Assembly: GCA_004297555.1 (NCBI GenBank)
Contig: SCSV01000394.1
Coordinates: 1-16,138, forward strand
From: Salinibacterium sp.
GTDB lineage: Bacteria > Actinomycetota > Actinomycetes > Actinomycetales > Microbacteriaceae
Direction of reading: 5' to 3'
DNA length: 16,138 nucleotides
Made by a program: the position numbers and the translations under genes. Positions 12,544 to 16,138 of this stretch are shown piece by piece (the first letter of the stretch is position 1; every line of letters begins with the position of its first letter). The notes below the pieces were generated by a model. The model ran no database searches. It saw nothing but the letters and a program-made list of their open reading frames with translations, and was not told where the DNA came from.

Positions 12544-13791
12544 TTAAGGCGGCGTCCAGTCGTACCCGTCGACCCACCACGCCATGTAGATCCACGCCCA
12601 CTGCCCGAGCACGAACAGCAGCACGATCGCGACCCGGTAGACGCGCGACCGCGGGATGGCGAACGCACCGAGCAAGGGGAACATCGGCACGAGCAGCCGG
12701 AACGTACTGGACTGCGGAAAGAACACCGCGAGCAGGTAGACACCATAGCTCGCCACCCAGAGCCGTAGATCGACTCCCAGCCGGCGAACCCAGGGGGTGA
12801 AGAGCAAGCCGAAGAATGCCGCAATCGCGAGCACGAGCATCCCGATCAGCAGCCAGTTCGGGATGCCCCACCAAGGCGCCCAGAACCGGTCGACGGCCTG
12901 GAACCAAGGAGTGAACGGCAGGAAGGCAGCGCGCCCGACGTAGGCGGAGCGCCACGCCATTTCGGTGTCGGTGTAGGCCGTCACGGAACCGGTCACCGCC
13001 CAGGCAATGAGCACCCACGCGATGCCCATGAACGCGCTGAAGAAGGCAAGCGCGACGGATGCCACGCGCTCGTCAAAGGGGAACTCCTCGCGATTCGCAG
13101 CGCTCGGCCGGCTGCGCCACCAGCGGTACACGACATGCAGCAGCATGAGCAGGGCGAATGCCATCCCGCTCGGCCGTGTGAGGGACATCACGGCGACCAC
13201 GGGCACCATGAGCCAATACCGGCCCTTGAGGAGGAGGTACAGCGCGAGCGTGAGCAAGAAGGTGTGCATCGACTCGGCATAGGCCACCTGCATGATCGGT
13301 GACAGGGGCGCAAAGCAGAACAGCACGACCGCGAAGAGAGCGGTGTTCGACGGCAGAACGAGGCTCATCAGTTTGTAGAACAACAGGGCCGTGCCGAGGG
13401 CGAAGCCCACCGAGACGATCACCGAAGCGACCGAGTAGTCGAGCGTCGTGACGTGCATGACGATACGCACGACCATCGGATACGCAGGCATGAAGGCCCA
13501 GGCGTTCTCGCCGACGTAGCCGTCGCTCGTCGTGGGCAGCTGGTTCGGGTATCCGCCTACGGCGATGATGAAGTACCAGAAGCCGTCCCAGATTCCGGCG
13601 AAGTGGAAGTAGTCGGGCTTGGGCCCGGTCCAGGGATTGGTGTTCTGCACTGAGGCGAAGCCGAGCAGCAGCGCCGTGGTCACCACGCGCGAGACGAGGA
13701 AGATGCCGAGCACCTTCAGCCACCACGGAAGCCTGGCCGAGGGAGCGACCGAGTCCGAGGTGGCGCTCGACTCTAGGAGCTGGTCAGCCAC
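12544..13791 (-). CDS. multipass membrane protein, PIG-V-like mannosyltransferase family
   Basis: A polytopic membrane protein of 415 aa with about ten hydrophobic helices. After the first helix (about residues 24-46) comes a loop with WDGFWY (69-74 region), the acidic motif expected in lipid-sugar-dependent GT-C enzymes, and then AFMPAYPMVVR, close to the FFPLYP signature of PIG-V-like proteins. Later loops carry AYAESMHTF and SLTRPSG, also seen in that family. It probably transfers a mannose from a polyprenyl-phosphate donor to a lipid or protein outside the membrane; donor and acceptor are inferred. The GTG start at 13791 lies 19 bases inside the end of dapE, behind a GAGG 9 nt upstream, so the two are likely co-translated. 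A small inverted repeat, CCGC/GCGG, spans its TAA stop. Confidence 0.75.
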   Translation of the reverse strand: MADQLLESSATSDSVAPSARLPWWLKVLGIFLVSRVVTTALLLGFASVQNTNPWTGPKPDYFHFAGIWDGFWYFIIAVGGYPNQLPTTSDGYVGENAWAFMPAYPMVVRIVMHVTTLDYSVASVIVSVGFALGTALLFYKLMSLVLPSNTALFAVVLFCFAPLSPIMQVAYAESMHTFLLTLALYLLLKGRYWLMVPVVAVMSLTRPSGMAFALLMLLHVVYRWWRSRPSAANREEFPFDERVASVALAFFSAFMGIAWVLIAWAVTGSVTAYTDTEMAWRSAYVGRAAFLPFTPWFQAVDRFWAPWWGIPNWLLIGMLVLAIAAFFGLLFTPWVRRLGVDLRLWVASYGVYLLAVFFPQSSTFRLLVPMFPLLGAFAIPRSRVYRVAIVLLFVLGQWAWIYMAWWVDGYDWTPP

Positions 13792-14870
13792 GCCCGCAGA
13801 CCTCGCTCACATGCCTCAATCTCACTCACCGCAACGCGCTCTTCATCGGTGTGCGCCCGAAGCGGGTCACCCGGGCCGTAGTTCACGGCCGGGATGCCGA
13901 GAGCGGCGAAACGGGCGACGTCGGTCCAGCCGTACTTGGGCGCCGCGACCCCGCCGACGGCGGCGAGGAACTGGCGGGCGAGCGGGGCGTCAAGCCCCGG
14001 GCGCGCGCCGGCCGCGAGGTCGGTCACGGTGACGTCGAACCCGGCGAATACCTCGCGCAGGTAGGCGATGGCCGCATCCGCGGTTCTGTTCGGCGCGAAG
14101 CGGTAGTTGATCGTGACGACGGCCTCGTCGGGAATCACGTTTCCAGCGACCCCGCCCGAGATGCCGACGGCGTTGAGCCCTTCCCGGTAGACGAGTCCGT
14201 CGACCTCGACCTCGGCCGGTTCGAAGTCGGCGAGGATGGCGAGCACGGGAGCAGCAGCGTGAATCGCGTTCGCGCCCACCCACGACCGCGCCGAGTGCGC
14301 GCGCACGCCGCGAAGTCGCACGTCGATTCGGGCAGTTCCGTTGCAGCCGCCCTCGACCACGGCGCTGGTTGGCTCGCACAGCACTGCGAAGTCGGCGGCA
14401 AGGAGCTCAGGATGCCCGCGCACCAGCCGACCGAGCCCGTTCAGTTCTGCGGCCACCTCTTCGTGGTCATACCACACCCAGGTCACATCGACAGCGGGCG
14501 CGGTGAGTTCCGCAGCGAGTTTGAGCGCGATCGCGACGCCGCCCTTCATGTCGACCGTGCCCCGGCCAACGAGCCAGTCGACCCCGTCTGCGCTTTCGTC
14601 GCGCACTGGCAGATTGCCGTTGACGGGAACGGTGTCGAGATGACCAGCGATCACGACGCGCGTGTCGCGACCGAGCTGGGTGCGTGCCACGATCGCGTCG
14701 CCGTCGCGCAGCACCTCGAGGTGGGCGAGCGGCGACAGCGCCGCCTCGATAGCATCCGCGATTCTGCCCTCATTGCCCGAGACGGATTCGATGTCGCACA
14801 GGTGCCGAGTCAGCGCCGCCGATGACGCCGACAGATCGAGCGCGGGCAGGCTGGGATCGGTGACGGGCAC
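13773..14870 (-). CDS. dapE: succinyl-diaminopimelate desuccinylase DapE (M20 family)
   Basis: DapE hydrolyses N-succinyl-LL-2,6-diaminopimelate to LL-diaminopimelate and succinate in the lysine and peptidoglycan precursor pathway. The two-metal site is intact: H77 and D79 in AGHLDTVP, D107 in GRGTVDMKGG (bridging Asp), the catalytic E137 and ligand E138 in YDHEEVA, E166 in LCEPTS, and H340 in LRAHTDEE. The dimerisation lid domain lies at about residues 180-285. At 365 aa it is the actinobacterial length. The GTG start at 14870 has TAAACT 6 nt upstream on the minus strand. dapD, which makes the succinylated intermediate two steps earlier, is divergent across 27 bp. The glycosyltransferase gene overlaps its 3' end. 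Confidence 0.95.
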   Translation of the reverse strand: MPVTDPSLPALDLSASSAALTRHLCDIESVSGNEGRIADAIEAALSPLAHLEVLRDGDAIVARTQLGRDTRVVIAGHLDTVPVNGNLPVRDESADGVDWLVGRGTVDMKGGVAIALKLAAELTAPAVDVTWVWYDHEEVAAELNGLGRLVRGHPELLAADFAVLCEPTSAVVEGGCNGTARIDVRLRGVRAHSARSWVGANAIHAAAPVLAILADFEPAEVEVDGLVYREGLNAVGISGGVAGNVIPDEAVVTINYRFAPNRTADAAIAYLREVFAGFDVTVTDLAAGARPGLDAPLARQFLAAVGGVAAPKYGWTDVARFAALGIPAVNYGPGDPLRAHTDEERVAVSEIEACERGLRAWLTSS

Positions 14871-14897
14871 ACTGCCAGTTTAAGTACTCTTGGAGTC
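14871..14897. promoter_or_regulatory. divergent leaderless promoters dapE / dapD
   Basis: Only 27 bp lie between the two start codons. The minus strand has TAAACT (complement of 14877-14882) and 6 nt to GTG. The plus strand has TACTCT (14885-14890) and 7 nt to ATG 14898. The two -10 boxes are 2 bp apart, so polymerase cannot use both at once. No ribosome binding site fits the GTG; a GGAG at 14892-14895 is too close to the dapD ATG to be useful. Confidence 0.6.
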
Positions 14898-15839
14898 ATG
14901 ACCTCACGCAGCGCCTGGGGCTACGGTCTTACGACTGTCGCCAGGGACGGAACCGTTCTCGATACCTGGTTCCCAGCGCCGCATCTGGGCGCCTTCCCGG
15001 CGACCTCCGACCCGCACATCGCGCCCGCGGAATTCGAGGACCTCGAGGGCCCCGACGAGCGCCGCAACGTTGACGTGGACTTCCGCACTGTGGAGATCGA
15101 CCTCGATGCCCGCCCGGCTTCGACGCCGGATGCCTACCTGCGGCTGCACCTGCTGAGCCATCTGCTCACTCCGCCGAACAGCATCAATCTCGATGGGCTT
15201 TTCGCCCAGCTGCCAATCGTGGTCTGGACCAACGCCGGCCCGATGCACCCGACCGACTTCGACCGCTTGCGCCCGGTCTTGCGCCGCGCCGGCATCTTCG
15301 CCACCGGTATCGACAAGTTCCCGCGCCTGCTCGACTACGTCTCCCCCGAGCGAGTGAGGATCGCGGATGCTTCGCGCGTGCGACTCGGAGCCCACCTGGC
15401 CCCCGGCACCACCGTGATGCACGAGGGTTTCGTCAACTTCAACGCCGGAACCCTCGGCACCTCGATGGTCGAGGGCCGTATCTCCCAGGGCGTCATCGTG
15501 GGTGACGGCGCAGACATCGGCGGCGGCGCATCCATCATGGGCACGCTCTCCGGAGGCGGTACACAGCGGGTCTCGATCGGCAAGGGTGCCTTGCTCGGCG
15601 CGAACTCGGGCATCGGTATCGCGATCGGCGACGACTCCGTCGTCGAGGCGGGCCTCTATGTCACGGCCGGCACGAAAGTCGTGGTGCTCGACGGCACGAT
15701 CGAACCCCGTACCGTCAAGGCCGTCGAACTGAGCGGTGTGGCCGGCCTGTTGTTCCGCCGCAATTCACTCACGGGCGCCGTCGAAGTGCTGCCGCGAACC
15801 GGCAGGGGCATCGAGCTCAACTCGGCCCTGCACGCCTAG
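14898..15839 (+). CDS. dapD: 2,3,4,5-tetrahydropyridine-2,6-dicarboxylate N-succinyltransferase DapD
   Basis: DapD uses succinyl-CoA to succinylate tetrahydrodipicolinate, the step that commits the lysine/diaminopimelate branch to the succinylase route. The 313-aa protein has the long N-terminal domain of the actinobacterial DapD group (about 1-150) and a left-handed beta-helix of hexapeptide repeats (about 150-265: VRLGAHLAPGTTV, GVIVGDGADIGGGASI, VSIGKGALLGANSGIGIAIG). The active-site Glu is E192 in MVEGRIS, matching the catalytic Glu of the M. tuberculosis enzyme. It acts as a trimer in the cytosol. ATG 14898 follows TACTCT by 7 nt. The pathway partner dapE is divergent; dapC is not in the window. 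Confidence 0.96.
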   Translation: MTSRSAWGYGLTTVARDGTVLDTWFPAPHLGAFPATSDPHIAPAEFEDLEGPDERRNVDVDFRTVEIDLDARPASTPDAYLRLHLLSHLLTPPNSINLDGLFAQLPIVVWTNAGPMHPTDFDRLRPVLRRAGIFATGIDKFPRLLDYVSPERVRIADASRVRLGAHLAPGTTVMHEGFVNFNAGTLGTSMVEGRISQGVIVGDGADIGGGASIMGTLSGGGTQRVSIGKGALLGANSGIGIAIGDDSVVEAGLYVTAGTKVVVLDGTIEPRTVKAVELSGVAGLLFRRNSLTGAVEVLPRTGRGIELNSALHA

Positions 15840-15846
15840 CGCGAAA

Positions 15847-16138
15847 TTAGCGGCTCGGCCACTCCCGGGCGGGCGCGCCCGTGTAAAGCTGCTGCGGACG
15901 CCCGATTTTGGTCTCCGGGTCTTCGTTCATCTCTCGCCAGTTGGCAAGCCAGCCGGGCAGGCGACCGATCGCGAAGAGCACGGTGAACATGCGCGTCGGG
16001 AAGCCCATCGCCTTGTAGATGACTCCGGTGTAGAAGTCGACGTTCGGGTAGAGCTTGCGCTCCATGAAGTAATCGTCGGCGAGCGCGACTTGTTCGAGCT
16101 CTTTGGCGAGGTCGAGCAGCGGGTCTTGCACGCCGAGG
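15847..16138 (-). CDS. gltA: citrate synthase, C-terminal part (gene runs off the window)
   Basis: The last 97 or so residues of a type II citrate synthase, which condenses acetyl-CoA with oxaloacetate. NVDFYTG contains the catalytic Asp (D362 in E. coli). It is followed by the conserved AMGFPTRMFTVLFAIGRLPGW helix region seen here only in part, and by TKIGRPQQLYTG near the end, whose Arg binds citrate in relatives. The frame continues past base 16138, so the 5' end and the start codon are outside the window; the GTG at 16131 is an internal codon. It converges on dapD with a 7-bp gap and no terminator between. Confidence 0.95.
   Translation of the reverse strand, partial: LGVQDPLLDLAKELEQVALADDYFMERKLYPNVDFYTGVIYKAMGFPTRMFTVLFAIGRLPGWLANWREMNEDPETKIGRPQQLYTGAPAREWPSR

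Overview
This GC-rich window with dense, short-gapped genes reads as chromosome from a high-GC actinobacterium, most likely Microbacteriaceae. The grounds are the actinobacterial forms of DapD, DapE, Mrp, TatB and the small DUF3117 protein, the frequent GTG starts and TAG stops, and many TANNNT -10 boxes set 6-7 nt before a start codon. The neighbourhood dapD/dapE ... DUF3117 ... O-methyltransferase ... tatB ... mrp ... MgtE-N/CBS protein corresponds, from memory, to the Rv1201c-Rv1232c region of Mycobacterium tuberculosis. I see no rRNA, tRNA, CRISPR array, insertion sequence or prophage, and no intergenic stretch longer than about 200 bp.

Layout: a DEAD-box RNA helicase (137-1480, +) is followed by a small membrane-anchored coiled-coil protein (1592-1906, +). 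A PHP phosphoesterase (1903-2754, -) is divergent from a membrane-anchored endonuclease/exonuclease/phosphatase-family protein (2786-3799, +). Then come Xaa-Pro aminopeptidase P (3835-5346, +) and a small lipoprotein (5365-5979, +), which converges on a YflT-like stress protein (5976-6470, -). Divergent from that is a three-gene overlapping operon (6507-9446, +): a soluble MgtE-N/CBS protein, a DUF1003 membrane protein and the Mrp P-loop ATPase. A succinate-semialdehyde dehydrogenase (9505-11052, +) follows. TatB (11056-11430, -) is divergent from an O-methyltransferase (11494-12126, +). A DUF3117 protein (12169-12342, -) is separated by a 55-bp tandem repeat from the operon dapE - PIG-V-like glycosyltransferase (14870 to 12544, -). 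dapD (14898-15839, +) is divergent from dapE, and the 3' end of a citrate synthase gene (15847-16138, -) closes the window.

Functionally this is mainly housekeeping DNA: RNA remodelling, lysine/diaminopimelate synthesis (DapD succinylates, DapE desuccinylates), protein export, Fe-S protein maturation, peptide turnover and the TCA cycle. I did not find an undescribed defence or mobile system.

The most notable signals are non-coding. First, the same spacing, a -10 hexamer then 6 or 7 nt then the start codon, precedes ten genes or operons and one apparent 5-codon leader ORF. This implies largely leaderless transcription, including four very compact divergent promoter pairs. Second, a self-complementary 55-bp tandem repeat lies between the glycosyltransferase and DUF3117 genes. 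Third, the hexamer GGATGC/GCATCC is strongly favoured over GGACGC/GCGTCC, against the GC bias.
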